Position numbers and translations under genes: made by a program
The notes under the pieces: model-generated
What the model saw: only the letters and a program-made list of their open reading frames with translations
Told to the model about the DNA's origin: nothing
Database searches by the model: none
Shown: positions 17,501 through 26,006 of the stretch, piece after piece
Layout of the letters: every line of letters begins with the position of its first letter
Position numbering within the stretch: position 1 is the stretch's first letter
Origin: Gimesia fumaroli
Lineage (GTDB): Bacteria; Planctomycetota; Planctomycetia; Planctomycetales; Planctomycetaceae
Assembly (NCBI RefSeq): GCF_007754425.1
Contig: NZ_CP037452.1
Coordinates: forward strand, 1,087,501-1,151,500
DNA: 64,000 nt
Direction: 5' to 3'

Positions 17501-18656
17501 GCGTTTCCTGCTGCTGGCGATTCAACTCTTTCGTCTGACTTTGCAGAAGCGTCTGTTGTTCAGCCAGTTCATTGCGGGTTGCTTCGAGCTGCGCCAGTTC
17601 GTCCTGCAGTTGTACTTTTTGTTGTTCCAGTTCCTGCTGTAGCTCGGTCTGATTTGTAGTCGCCTGTTGTTGTTCTTCTAATTTCTGCTTTTGTTCAGAA
17701 AGCGCGGCTGTCTGTTCCTGAAGTGATTTCTCTTGTGTTTCCAGATCTTCCGACCACGACTCAAGCCGCTGACGTTCCTCAATCAGATCCTGCTCTGCCT
17801 GTGTGCAGGTCTGTTGTGTTTCAAGATCAAGCCAGGCATGGAACAGATCTCGCTGCTGTTGTGTCAGTGCAGCCTGCTCCCCTTTCAGAGACTGCTCGAG
17901 ATGTTGCAGTTGTTGTCTCTGCACATTCACCTGATTCTGTTGTGTCAGCAGTTGTGCCTGTTCCTGTGACATTTCCTGCTTCAAAAGATCTAACTGCTGC
18001 AGTTTTTGATCCAGCTCCAGAATAGATTCGTCAAACGATGGGTGTAAATCGTGAGTTGGTTGAGCAGGGGGCGGTTCAGGGGCATTCACCTTCGGGTCAA
18101 TTAAAAAACGTTCATGCAACTGATGCAGCTCTGTTTCCTGTAACTCCATTTCCCGTTGCAGCTCAACCTGTTCTGATTCGATCTTTTGCAACAATTTCTG
18201 ACGTTCAGCCAGCATCTGTTGAACTTTGGCAACGGCTTGCAGTTCTTCCGGAATTTCAATACCCGTTTCTGCTATGGGTGAGTGTTCGGTATGCGCCGGT
18301 TCCGGCTTCAGATCAACGGCCACTTCGGAAATGGATTCGACCTGAAAGCCGACGGGTCCGACAAAAAACTTCATGTCGGCGGTTAAGGTGATCTGACGGA
18401 TTGGCCGGTCGTTTACCCAGACGCGCGGATCGATGGCTTGCAGGGTTACTTCATCTGTTCCCACATGAATGCAGGCATGTTGTTCGGCGATGCCTGGAAT
18501 TTCAATCCGAATCGGACACTCCGCCGAGGACCCGATCTGGTAGTCGCCGCGCGTTAATTCCACGGCTGCTATTTTATGTGTCAAAGGCAACAGCGAAACC
18601 AGAAGCTCGCTTGATTTCTGTGCCGCCGGTGAATGTGGGGATGATGTGGTTAACAT
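14502..18656 (-). CDS. FHA-domain coiled-coil membrane protein with 77-residue tandem repeats
   Basis: A 1,384-residue protein from the ATG at 18656, which has GGGAG eight bases upstream. The frame is open to 18782, but that stretch overlaps a promoter. Residues about 33-108 resemble an FHA domain (RGDYQIGSSAECPIRI, then VWVNDRPI), which would bind phosphothreonine. Residues about 170-1000 are nearly continuous coiled coil rich in E, Q and L. Within this, about 490-840 is a 4.5-copy tandem repeat of exactly 77 residues (11 heptads). An acidic linker follows, then two membrane helices at about 1220-1240 and 1247-1265 and a second coiled coil to the C-terminus. The two helices probably form a hairpin, leaving both ends cytosolic. 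A long tether or cytoskeleton-like role is inference; no family name is recognised. Confidence 0.85.
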   Translation of the reverse strand: MLTTSSPHSPAAQKSSELLVSLLPLTHKIAAVELTRGDYQIGSSAECPIRIEIPGIAEQHACIHVGTDEVTLQAIDPRVWVNDRPIRQITLTADMKFFVGPVGFQVESISEVAVDLKPEPAHTEHSPIAETGIEIPEELQAVAKVQQMLAERQKLLQKIESEQVELQREMELQETELHQLHERFLIDPKVNAPEPPPAQPTHDLHPSFDESILELDQKLQQLDLLKQEMSQEQAQLLTQQNQVNVQRQQLQHLEQSLKGEQAALTQQQRDLFHAWLDLETQQTCTQAEQDLIEERQRLESWSEDLETQEKSLQEQTAALSEQKQKLEEQQQATTNQTELQQELEQQKVQLQDELAQLEATRNELAEQQTLLQSQTKELNRQQQETQTVREEFEQKSSTLQELESQIAERQNTLNDQQTTLDQLQSELDSKTADLEAERETYTLQLSQLEEQRTHFETEKLEWENARTSLEEDQTALESRANAIESQEQQHQERQAELETEREQLVEQQAGLEQYQSELDLQKQELTEREQSLAEQAEQLESLREELNEQKATLETIQASKATENEQSEKALAELETEREQLVKQQAGLEQYQSELDLQKQELTEREQSLAEQAEQLESLREELNEQKATLETDQAAKATENEQSEKALAELETEREQLVEQQAGLEQYQSELDLQKQELTEREQSLAEQAEQLEILREELNEQKATLETEQAAKTTENEQSETALAELETEREQLVEQQAGLEQYQAELDLQKQELTEREQSLAEQAKQLETLREELNEQKATLETEQAAKATENEQSETALAELEAEREQLVEQQAGLEQYQAELDLQKQELTEREQSLADREELLTAREQKVESNQTADAPVDQPTDSVEQDRLTEQHNELEQLRAELEQQQEALQAREEQLNAREQQAPEQEQGPTDQQDALDELAKEKEKLALDHDQLMIDREEISRQRDNLESQRLQIQKDQGELEDRERIIQIREEQLNERESLMAEVGLNPEEATIGPALETEHQEHASTESIEEIPEASGSLLQSFMENSANEESETNDEPAAKSGSLLDLFTQKTNPESVDSEQATDESPTETAQTTETEANTEQEDSLELADADDSDSIAAYMEKLLERSRGGKSGGSTPSEASSVKANPEAGLEIGASCPLVTSNLLETQPPTASMSMEEKLETLKKAPTHSQDKEAVRDAMNSFRDAANYSARMAIARHSLKHQRTDLVFKSVLAGICVLTCIIIFAESIWGANSLGIFKWAALAVGIASIAQFLRGYQETKQLFPEKKKSLTKLWKRTKTAPAVEREEEAVTEVEESESVVEEVEEPLEDALSSIKGIQEQLEQLSAEEEELQSLEEQLLKSARAKISQDDTMSQKEKQDGFSDFELEEDQ
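16131..17175 (-). repeat. 231-bp in-frame tandem repeat, about 4.5 copies
   Basis: The same block recurs with its gactgt landmark at 16141, 16372, 16603, 16834 and 17065, an exact 231-base period. It encodes 77 residues, and 77 is 11 heptads, so each unit keeps the coiled-coil register. Copies differ by scattered substitutions, for example at the Q-A-S/Q-A-A position, but no indels are seen. Confidence 0.95.
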
Positions 18657-18779
18657 CCTGTTTGCTCCCAAAAAGCGCTCTGAACGAATTTCAATTCTGT
18701 GGAATCGCATCCCTGCCAACCACCGTGCATGTGATATCAAAGTGGATGATTCTAAAAAGAAACATACTATTTCTACTGG

Positions 18780-18808
18780 CATATACCTTGGAAAACAGAG
18801 TCGGTCAA
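18780..18808 (-). promoter_or_regulatory. Candidate promoter of the FHA/coiled-coil gene
   Basis: On the minus strand, TTGACC (18808-18803) and TATATG (18785-18780) are 17 bases apart, matching consensus at 5/6 and 4/6. Transcription would begin near 18774, about 118 bases before the ATG at 18656. The in-frame ATG at 18782 falls inside the -10 box, which argues that it is not the true start. Confidence 0.5.
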
Positions 18809-18973
18809 ACTTTTGGGGCTGCCCAGGTGGAGGGATTTATCTTAAATAAAAAGTTTTGGTGTCTGGGCGGGAAAGTAGTGATTGTAGTGATAAAACGTCC
18901 GCCATTTTTTCGTGGATTCTGGTGAAAAACAGACAAAATTGCTGATCAATACCGTCTCTATGAGTAGAGTCCT

Positions 18974-19002
18974 ATGACATCAGCAGCCGGGATGCCTATA
19001 AT
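18974..19002 (+). promoter_or_regulatory. Candidate promoter of the zinc-ribbon membrane protein gene
   Basis: ATGACA (18974-18979, 5/6) and TATAAT (18997-19002, 6/6) have a 17-base spacer. The predicted transcription start near 19009 lies downstream of the longest possible start codon at 18974, so translation more likely begins at 19085. Confidence 0.55.
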
Positions 19003-19084
19003 GGTAAAGGCCTTTTTGTTCAAAGATGCAGGTCCATTTACCTTCAACCTCAGGCTTACCACCCCCGAACACGGTACAGATTTT

Positions 19085-20227
19085 ATGGCTGACTGGCTGA
19101 AAATTCCGTCGAAAAAAAAACGCCGTGAAGAGGATATTCCAGAGCCTTATGAAATTGTGTGCGTTTGCGGAGTGAGTCTGTCGGGCTATCGTCGTAAGAC
19201 CCCCTTTCGGCATGCCTGTCAGCAATGTGATGAAGTTTATTTCATCCTTCCCCGCAACAGTTATCCTGCGCCCAAGGCCCGCAAAAAGAAAAAGCAGGTT
19301 CCTGCATCGCAGCAGTTTGCCGAATTGATTCTGAATACACCTTTCATGGCGAAGCTCAAGGAAAAACGCAAGCAGAAACAGGCGGCTGCGCAGAAAGCCG
19401 GAGAGGCCGCCGCGAAAGCGACCACAAAACCGAAAGTGTCCCCCTTCGAATTACCGCCGCCGCGTACAAAGCTGATCACTCCGTTCAGAGGAATTCTGGC
19501 GGGTATCGTGTTGATTGTGGGACTAACAGCATATGGGATTCTTCACAGTCGTAAATTAGATCAGGCGTCGGAAACACTCAAAACCGCCACCATCGCAGGC
19601 GAAGACCTGCTTAAACAGGGAGACTTGCCAGGCGCGAACAATGCCTATCTGGACGCGTTTCACGCGCTCAATGTGCTGGGGCGGACCGATCAGAGGGCCA
19701 ACGAGATTCGTCAGACTTCGCTGGAATTGCAGGCCATCAATTCACAAGCCGTCTCCCCGCTGTTTGAAATTGCAGATGAGGCGGTGACCAAGATCAAACA
19801 AAGCGATGCAGAAAGCTGGGAATCACTGTTCGATGTGCGGTATGCGGGAACCTGGATGATCTTCGAAGCATCTCTGGTTCCGCTTGCAGAGGACCCGGAA
19901 ACGCAGGAGCCTCGCTATCGTTTGAATTTTCCGGTGCTGCTGGATGAATATACGTTGTATCTGGAACTGACGTCGCCGAGTTTTCTTGAGTATCTCAAGC
20001 GGCATCCCGGGCAGCCTCTCATCTTCGCCGCGCAGATGAAGGGCTTTCAACAGGAGGCCGATCAGAGTGATACAGGCATTATTGAGCTCGATGGGAAAAC
20101 CACGTTTTTATGGTCACATCTGGATTTATACGAGCAGTTGGGAATTCAGTTCGATGAATTCCACAATCGCGAGCACATTGAACGTCTTCTCACTCAACAA
20201 ACCCAATTCCTGGGACTGTCGAAATGA
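19085..20227 (+). CDS. Zinc-ribbon-like membrane protein of unknown function
   Basis: A 380-residue protein from the ATG at 19085; the frame stays open to 18974, but a good promoter overlaps that part. After a basic N-terminus (KKKRREE) comes a four-cysteine pattern, VCVCGVSLSGY then HACQQCDEVYF (C-x-C ... C-x-x-C), likely a small zinc ribbon. A lysine/alanine-rich linker follows, then one membrane helix (GILAGIVLIVGLTAYGIL), a TPR-like helix pair (AGEDLLKQGDLPGANNAYLDAFHAL) and a beta-rich C-terminal domain. The last base pairs overlap the next gene as ATGA, so the two are translationally coupled. The family is not recognised; it appears planctomycete-specific (inference). Confidence 0.7.
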   Translation: MADWLKIPSKKKRREEDIPEPYEIVCVCGVSLSGYRRKTPFRHACQQCDEVYFILPRNSYPAPKARKKKKQVPASQQFAELILNTPFMAKLKEKRKQKQAAAQKAGEAAAKATTKPKVSPFELPPPRTKLITPFRGILAGIVLIVGLTAYGILHSRKLDQASETLKTATIAGEDLLKQGDLPGANNAYLDAFHALNVLGRTDQRANEIRQTSLELQAINSQAVSPLFEIADEAVTKIKQSDAESWESLFDVRYAGTWMIFEASLVPLAEDPETQEPRYRLNFPVLLDEYTLYLELTSPSFLEYLKRHPGQPLIFAAQMKGFQQEADQSDTGIIELDGKTTFLWSHLDLYEQLGIQFDEFHNREHIERLLTQQTQFLGLSK

Positions 20228-21798
20228 AAACACAGAATCGAATCCGAGTTTGTTTCTGCCTGCTGCTGTCTCTGATCCTGTATCAGGGGATTGCTGCCGC
20301 CGCGGATCGCAGTATCGAAAATTTCGTCAGCCAGCGCGAACAATGGAAGAAGCTGCTGGGCGTCACTCAGACCTTAGAGGGCCGTCTTTCGACGTTTAGT
20401 TCCAAGTCGTTGCGATTTCGTAATTGTCCGATTCCGTTTTATTTTGCGGGTCCGATTCCGAAGCTGGACTCGACTTTCAAAAATGTCGAAGTGACAGGCG
20501 AGCTGGCACGGGAAAACGGGCGGATCATATTCAGAGTTCAGTCACTCAAAAAAATGCCGACCGATGTCGAATATTTTGTCACCGAAGAAACCAAAATTGA
20601 CCGAAGCAAACCACGGGAATGGTATACCCTGGCGGATTGGGCCAAAAAGCGGGCTGCATTCTACGATGATAAAGAGCTGACTCAGAAAGCACTCACCGCC
20701 TATCAAAACGGAATTGATCTTGAGTACCGTCAATTGTTGGTCAAGCAACCGAAGTTGCTATTGAAGCTGGCCGATCGTGCACAGGAATTTCAACTCGATC
20801 CACAGCTTGTGAATGCATTCAAGCACGAGGCATTGGTCCTGGAATGGCAGGAACTACAGAAACAGAAAAAACCGGACCTGGGACCGTTCATCACTCACTT
20901 ACTTGAGTATTTTCCAACGGCCAAAACGCCTCAGAAGCAGGATATGCCGGCGGAACGCAAGCAGTATCTGGAAAATCAGACAGAGGTATTTAACCAGGCA
21001 GACCAGAAGAAACGTGAGCGGCTGGTACGCTGGTTCTATTCTCAGATCCTACTGGAAGGCATCTTGAAAAATCTGTCTGAAGGGGGCAGCAATGGTTTTG
21101 AGATTGCAGCACGGATTGAAAAACAACTGCCGGAACGCATGGATCTGGTCAAGCAATATCAGAACATGCAACTCGATTTCGATTTCAATCGGGTGGGCGA
21201 GCTGGCTCGTCAGTATGTGTTGGATCTTTCACAGGAATATCAGAAGCGGGGCAATCCGAAAAAAGCAAAACAGACATTGATTAACTGGCTGCAACAACGC
21301 CGCAAAAAACTGGATGCCGGTGATGCCGACGGCCGCGTTCGGCTGGCCCGCGATCTGATCGAACTGACCAGTGATCAACCGGCGGCGACGAAACTGCTGC
21401 TGGAGGCCTGGAAATTGAATCCCAAGTCAGCCGAAACAGCGGCCCTGCTGGGACGTCTCGGGTTCATGCTGCAGAAAGACAAATGGCTCAATCCGGAAGA
21501 AGTCAAAGAGTTTCGCGATGACCCGATTCGCAAGGCCATTCGCAACGGTACGGTCATCGCTGGTATGAATCGCAGCCAGGTCAAAAAAGCGTTGGGGGCA
21601 CCTACGCAAATCGGTCGCAGTATTTCCGGCGGTGCGATCAACGAGTTATGGATTTACGGCGAAGCCAGCAATCAGAGTTTGATTATTCAACTGGCGCGCA
21701 AGCAGAATGCTGACGAATTCAAAGTCATCCGTATCAAAAACGCACAGCGCGCTCAGTCCCCGATTCAAGAAGCCAACCCTGCCACATCCGTCGAATAA
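20224..21798 (+). CDS. Exported helical protein of unknown function
   Basis: A 524-residue protein whose ATG overlaps the stop of the preceding gene (ATGA), showing a two-gene operon. The signal peptide (KTQNRIRVCFCLLLSLILYQGIAAAA) probably cleaves after the alanine run. The mature protein starts with a beta-rich part to about residue 120, followed by long helices with TPR-like spacing (YDDKELTQKALTAYQNGIDL, KRGNPKKAKQTLINWLQQRRK). The last 90 residues (NGTVIAGMNRSQVKKALGAPTQIGR) resemble the small SmpA/OmlA-type 'start-of-barrel' fold, where M-x-x-x-x-V-x-x-x-L-G-x-P is typical. It may cooperate with the zinc-ribbon protein in the cell envelope. Confidence 0.7.
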   Translation: MKTQNRIRVCFCLLLSLILYQGIAAAADRSIENFVSQREQWKKLLGVTQTLEGRLSTFSSKSLRFRNCPIPFYFAGPIPKLDSTFKNVEVTGELARENGRIIFRVQSLKKMPTDVEYFVTEETKIDRSKPREWYTLADWAKKRAAFYDDKELTQKALTAYQNGIDLEYRQLLVKQPKLLLKLADRAQEFQLDPQLVNAFKHEALVLEWQELQKQKKPDLGPFITHLLEYFPTAKTPQKQDMPAERKQYLENQTEVFNQADQKKRERLVRWFYSQILLEGILKNLSEGGSNGFEIAARIEKQLPERMDLVKQYQNMQLDFDFNRVGELARQYVLDLSQEYQKRGNPKKAKQTLINWLQQRRKKLDAGDADGRVRLARDLIELTSDQPAATKLLLEAWKLNPKSAETAALLGRLGFMLQKDKWLNPEEVKEFRDDPIRKAIRNGTVIAGMNRSQVKKALGAPTQIGRSISGGAINELWIYGEASNQSLIIQLARKQNADEFKVIRIKNAQRAQSPIQEANPATSVE

Positions 21799-22072
21799 GG
21801 ACGTCTGAACTGGTCAACCTTATATCTCTGCGATGGGGGTTTCTGTGTGAAATTCAGTTCAGATCCAGTGGTTTGCCTCAATCAACATTGTCAGAAATCG
21901 GGCCAGTCACTATGGTTTAGCGGCCTGTAATTCCGCTGTATTGTTGGTGTGTGCTCTCCTGCTTGTCAGAGTCGTCTGATTCTGCAAAGGGGGGCTTTTT
22001 CGGCGAGAATACCAGCTCGATGTCAGTGGTGAATTACGGCTCAATATTGCCCCTCAACAAGGACTGTATGCG

Positions 22073-23431
22073 GTGACGGAAATGGAATTGACGCCCAGTA
22101 AAGAGCTGCCCCCTCTGTATCATGACTCCTCTTTCTGGGGCATGACGGTCACCCAGTTCTGGGGCGCCTTTAATGATAATCTCTATAAACAGCTCGTCTT
22201 ATTGTTCTGCGCGCAACAGGCATTACAGGCACAAACCAGTGATCAACAGGGAATCGCCCTGGCGGTCTTCGCTCTGCCGTTTGTCTTCTTTTCCGGTCTG
22301 GGAGGCTGGTATGCCGACCGCCACTCCAAACGCACGATTGTCATCGCCTGCAAAGTCGCGGAAATTGTCATCGCCCTGTTGGCGATGGCCGCGTTCTTTA
22401 CCGGACATTTACTGCCGCTGCTGGTAGTTCTCGGCTTGCTCAGTACGCAAAGCGCCATGTTCGGGCCGGCCAAGTATGGGATTCTGCCGGAAATGCTGCG
22501 TGATGATGATCTGCCGCAGGCCAACGGCGTCATTCAGATGACCACCTTTCTGGCGATTATTTTCGGAATGGCGTCGGCCGGTTTTGTGAAGCAGGCCTTT
22601 CCGGATGCACTCTGGAAAACCAGCTATTTCTGTATCGCGATTGCCGTGATCGGTACGATCTCCTCGTTCTGGGTTCGCAGAACGCCGGTGGCGCATCCCG
22701 GGCTTCCTTTTCGCTGGTCGACACTGGGTATCAACGCAGAAACCCGCACCTTACTGATCCAGGATCGCCGCCTGCTGTCGGTGCTGTTGATCTCTTCGGT
22801 CTTCTGGTTCGTGGGTGGCATCATTCAACCTCTGGTCAATATTTTTGGCATCGGTCAACTGCACCTCAGCGTCAGCCGCACGAGTCTGATGGCTGCCTGC
22901 ATGGGCGTGGGAATCTCGGTCGGGTGTGTGATGGCGGGCCGCGTTTCTCATAAACGGGTCAACTTTAAACTCGTCACCATCGGTGCCTGGGGCATCGTGG
23001 CTTGTCTTGTCGTGATGTCGGGCATTGGCTGGTGGGGACCTGCTGACGGCGTGGAAACGCTGAAAGAAGCCGACACCTCATTATGGAATTCCTTCATCCC
23101 CAAAAACGCGGCCGAATGGATGGCCCGCTCGGTGCTTACGCTGCTTGGCTTCTTTGCTGGCCTGTTCGTGGTGCCGCTGCAGGTGGAACTGCAGACTCGG
23201 CCTCCCAAATCGCAAAAAGGCCGCATGATAGGCACTATGAATCTGATCAACTGGGTCGGCATTGTGCTCTCCGCCCTGTTTTTCGGGATCTTTACGACCG
23301 TTTGCAATGCGCTCCACTGGCCGATGAGCCACGTATTTCTGTTTCTGGCTCTGGTGATGCTACCCATCGCGGTCTTGTATCACCCCAAAGATGAAGTCCT
23401 GGCTCATAGTGCCCCTGAACTTTCAAACTAA
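22073..23431 (+). CDS. MFS transporter, LplT/lysophospholipid-flippase-like
   Basis: A 452-residue major facilitator with about 12 hydrophobic spans. TM1 carries FWGAFNDNLYKQLVLLF, close to the F-x-x-N-D-N-x-x-K motif of LplT and acyltransferase-linked MFS proteins. GGWYADRHSKRTIVIACK matches the MFS loop 2-3 signature. The C-terminal half has GVGISVGCVMAGRVSHKRVNF and GRMIGTMNLINWVGI. LplT relatives move lysophospholipids across the inner membrane for re-acylation. Here no acyltransferase domain or gene is adjacent, so the substrate is inferred. The GTG at 22073 has AAGGA nine bases upstream and is preferred to the ATG three codons later. Confidence 0.82.
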   Translation: MTEMELTPSKELPPLYHDSSFWGMTVTQFWGAFNDNLYKQLVLLFCAQQALQAQTSDQQGIALAVFALPFVFFSGLGGWYADRHSKRTIVIACKVAEIVIALLAMAAFFTGHLLPLLVVLGLLSTQSAMFGPAKYGILPEMLRDDDLPQANGVIQMTTFLAIIFGMASAGFVKQAFPDALWKTSYFCIAIAVIGTISSFWVRRTPVAHPGLPFRWSTLGINAETRTLLIQDRRLLSVLLISSVFWFVGGIIQPLVNIFGIGQLHLSVSRTSLMAACMGVGISVGCVMAGRVSHKRVNFKLVTIGAWGIVACLVVMSGIGWWGPADGVETLKEADTSLWNSFIPKNAAEWMARSVLTLLGFFAGLFVVPLQVELQTRPPKSQKGRMIGTMNLINWVGIVLSALFFGIFTTVCNALHWPMSHVFLFLALVMLPIAVLYHPKDEVLAHSAPELSN

Positions 23432-23512
23432 GGCTTGACCAGCGTCTGAGATCAAGCAGAATGAAGAGAGAAGCGTTTCTTCCGTTGAATCCACAATCCG
23501 AGCAGAGCACCG

Positions 23513-24124
23513 ATGACCAGACAATTTGAATTCAATCCCACTAATGTCAATACAATCCTGGATCAGACCTGGCAGCACCTGACCTCAGCCGTTGAGACGG
23601 AAACCCATCCCTGGCGATTGGGAAATCTGGCGACTGTCACCGCAGACAGACCTCGCGTGCGGACTGTCGTACTAAGGGACGTGCAGCGGGGAGAACGGGA
23701 GCTCATCTGTTATACGGATCGGAGGTCCGATAAAGTTGCCGAATTACAAGCGTCCCCCTGGATCGAATGGGTGACCTACGATCCCGTCACACGAGTGCAG
23801 ATTCGTCTGCGAGGCATCGCGACCGTGTACATAAACGATGATCGAGCCGCACAACACTGGGAGAACAGCAGTCTTGAGCATCGTCGGAGCTATATTACAG
23901 TTTCCGCACCGGGCACCAAGGCGGAGAGCGCCGTGCCCAATCTGCCGGATTTTCTGTTTGATCGTCTGCCTAATGATGAAGAAGCTCAGTTGGGTTTTGA
24001 AAACTTTGCGGTGATTGTCTGCCGCATCGAACATCTGGACTGGCTGCAGCTCCGCCGCAATGGTCATCTCGCGGCCCAGTTCCTCTGGACCGACAAATGG
24101 GAAGGCCATTGGAAATACGCATGA
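23513..24124 (+). CDS. Pyridoxamine 5'-phosphate oxidase-like flavin-binding protein
   Basis: A 203-residue split-barrel protein. The order RVRTVVLRDVQRGERELICYTDRRSDKVAELQASPWIEWVTYDP matches the FMN-binding half of the PNPOx family (R-x-V-x-L-R, then T-D-x-R-S-x-K). The C-terminal IEHLDWLQLRRNGHLAAQFLW is the usual closing strand pair with the W-L-x-L motif. Length fits. It lacks the exact C-terminal pyridoxamine-binding R-L-x-P ending of true PdxH, so it is more likely one of the PNPOx-like flavin or heme-binding proteins than the vitamin B6 enzyme. Confidence 0.8.
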   Translation: MTRQFEFNPTNVNTILDQTWQHLTSAVETETHPWRLGNLATVTADRPRVRTVVLRDVQRGERELICYTDRRSDKVAELQASPWIEWVTYDPVTRVQIRLRGIATVYINDDRAAQHWENSSLEHRRSYITVSAPGTKAESAVPNLPDFLFDRLPNDEEAQLGFENFAVIVCRIEHLDWLQLRRNGHLAAQFLWTDKWEGHWKYA

Positions 24125-24173
24125 ACATGATGTATCTGCAACAAAAACATAATCAAATTAGAGGCATGCTTTG

Positions 24174-25214
24174 ATGTCAGGACAACGCTGGATAACAATC
24201 GGTCTGCTGCTCGGATTGGCGTTGCTGGGGTTTGCATTACTTTCGCCTGCCGTTTTTCGATCACGAGAAGCGGCCCGCCAGACACAGTCAAAAGATAATC
24301 TGAAACAGATCGGTCTGGCTGTTCTGAATTATCATGAGACTGAAGGCAGCCTCCCACCGGGCGGCATCATCCGCGAAGACGATACCGCCATGCAGGGCTG
24401 GATGACGATGATCCTCCCTTATGTTGATGATACCCCTTATTTTAGCTGGCTGGACCTGAATGAATCCTGGCAAAGCCCTCGGAATACGTTCGTTTTTGGT
24501 ACGGCACTTCCTGTTTTTTTAATTCCAGGAGTCAATGCGCGTCTGACTGCCTCTGGTTTTGGACTGACCTGTTACCAGGGGAACCCGAATCTTTTGTATC
24601 GCAACAGCGGTGTGACTTTTAGCCAAATGAAAAACGGAACCGCACATACCTGGCTGGCAGGCGAAGTGACTGGTAATTTTCAGCCATGGGCCTATCCCTT
24701 CAACTGGCGGCCTCTGGGAACAAAGCTGTGTGCAGGGCCCGCCAGTTATGGATACCCCGAATGGAACGGCGGTCATCTGTTGTTCGCTGATGGCAGCGTT
24801 TCCTTTTTTTCACAGGAAACTTCTCCCGAAATCTTGAAACGCTTTGCGGCAGCCCCTCCCATCGCGACCGCGGAGCAGATAGCCACCCCCGACCAGGTTT
24901 TTCAAACGGGGCCCTTTCAGTTGGAATCCATCAAGCTCGAGTCTGATACAGAAAGCAAGCACAACTACTTTGGCAGAGCGCTGAAAAACAGTGAAGCTAA
25001 GCTGCTGCTTATTCAAGTGTTTTACGTTGAGAAAGGAGCATCGACACAAAAAACAGGTGGCCCGTCTCCGCAGCTTCTGTTAAGCGTTGATTCCAGTACA
25101 GACATTGCCCAGGCATTAAAAGAAACCTCAATGGCCGAGGACGCGACCTCCGAACAGTTAGCAGCGAATGTGAAAACATTACAGACGCTACAGCAGAAAA
25201 TGGTGCCGAACTAA
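24174..25214 (+). CDS. DUF1559-family protein lacking a canonical prepilin signal
   Basis: A 346-residue protein; the ATG at 24174 follows GAGG. It has an N-terminal membrane helix ([20 protein letters not shown]) but no G-F-T-L-x-E prepilin site. It still keeps the DUF1559 core: [36 protein letters not shown] and, near residue 205, [15 protein letters not shown] 140-residue C-terminal extension ends in a helix, [19 protein letters not shown]. The same extension occurs in the gene at 26007, so the two are duplicates. The family is surface-associated and of unknown function. It is followed by the first copy of the membrane-protein family at 25302. Confidence 0.85.
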   Translation: MSGQRWITIGLLLGLALLGFALLSPAVFRSREAARQTQSKDNLKQIGLAVLNYHETEGSLPPGGIIREDDTAMQGWMTMILPYVDDTPYFSWLDLNESWQSPRNTFVFGTALPVFLIPGVNARLTASGFGLTCYQGNPNLLYRNSGVTFSQMKNGTAHTWLAGEVTGNFQPWAYPFNWRPLGTKLCAGPASYGYPEWNGGHLLFADGSVSFFSQETSPEILKRFAAAPPIATAEQIATPDQVFQTGPFQLESIKLESDTESKHNYFGRALKNSEAKLLLIQVFYVEKGASTQKTGGPSPQLLLSVDSSTDIAQALKETSMAEDATSEQLAANVKTLQTLQQKMVPN

Positions 25215-25301
25215 GAGAATGGCTCTTGCTTTTCCAGCTAAAATTACGAACCTGCTTTCGTTTCATCGTGCAATTTCGAGATCAATAGAATGACAATTTG
25301 A

Positions 25302-25943
25302 ATGAATACGATTCAAGCTGAAGCAAACCTCGAGCCTTTCGAAACAAGTGATAAAATTCGCTCCTTAAAACAGGTCAGATTGGGAGTGGCAATTGAATTT
25401 GCTGGTTTTGTACTCATCCTGCTTTCCATCATCGCAGGACCAGTAATTGCTATCGGCAGGCTTCCTCCGTTATTCCACTTAGTCTTCCGATTTATCAGCC
25501 TCTCTGGTGCGATTTTGATGGTATTGGGGCCCATTGCCTGTCTGACAGTTCCTGAAGAAGCACAAGCCAGGAAGATCTTGATGGCCTCTATCGGGGGTAA
25601 GATCGTCAATGTCGCCGCCTTTATCATAGGCTACTTTTATTCGGAATCATTTGGTGACATTTTTCAATTTATTCTGAGTATTTTCAGTGCCCTGGGCTAC
25701 ATCTTCTTTATTTCGTTCATGGCAAAAATAGCGTTGTATATTCAATCAAGGGAGCTACAAACAGAAGCCCAGGGATTTTTTGCTTTCGCCATTTTTATGT
25801 TACTTGGATATATTTTCATAATGATCGGTGCGTTCTTTGGTATCATGATAGGAGCGATTTTGATTCCGTTCGTTGCGCTTTGGATGGCGATTCTCTATCT
25901 CAAACTACTCGCGAAATTATGGGTTGCCCTCTCGCCAACATAA
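25302..25943 (+). CDS. Membrane protein, copy 1 of a local paralogous family
   Basis: A 213-residue membrane protein with five or so hydrophobic spans. It shares with the genes at 27190, 28109 and 28906 a soluble N-terminus ending in L-x-Q-x-R-x-G, an R-L-P-P turn (residues 53-56), the L-G-P-I-A-C-L-T-V-P-E-E loop after span 2, and F-M-A-K-I-A-L-Y-I after span 4. It is the most diverged copy. It follows the DUF1559 gene at 24174 by 87 bases and precedes a second DUF1559 gene. I do not recognise the family. Confidence 0.72.
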   Translation: MNTIQAEANLEPFETSDKIRSLKQVRLGVAIEFAGFVLILLSIIAGPVIAIGRLPPLFHLVFRFISLSGAILMVLGPIACLTVPEEAQARKILMASIGGKIVNVAAFIIGYFYSESFGDIFQFILSIFSALGYIFFISFMAKIALYIQSRELQTEAQGFFAFAIFMLLGYIFIMIGAFFGIMIGAILIPFVALWMAILYLKLLAKLWVALSPT

Positions 25944-26006
25944 TCATTTCAAATTCAGTGTCTGATACCACCGTCTGGGAGTCCTTCAGTGGAAGGAGCT
26001 TTTAAA

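Larger units (their letters stand above)
18657..19084. other. Divergent intergenic region with two facing-out promoters
   Basis: About 430 bases between the coiled-coil gene and the zinc-ribbon gene. It holds a minus-strand promoter-like pair at 18780-18808 and a plus-strand one at 18974-19002. Short open frames on both strands cross it but show no coding character. No operator-like inverted repeat stands out. Confidence 0.55.

Noticed and set aside
17033-17659. Long plus-strand frames opposite the coiled-coil gene, several of similar length
   Set aside because: They are compositional shadows of the E/Q-rich repeats, full of V/L/P/R and repeated at 231-base spacing; not separate genes.
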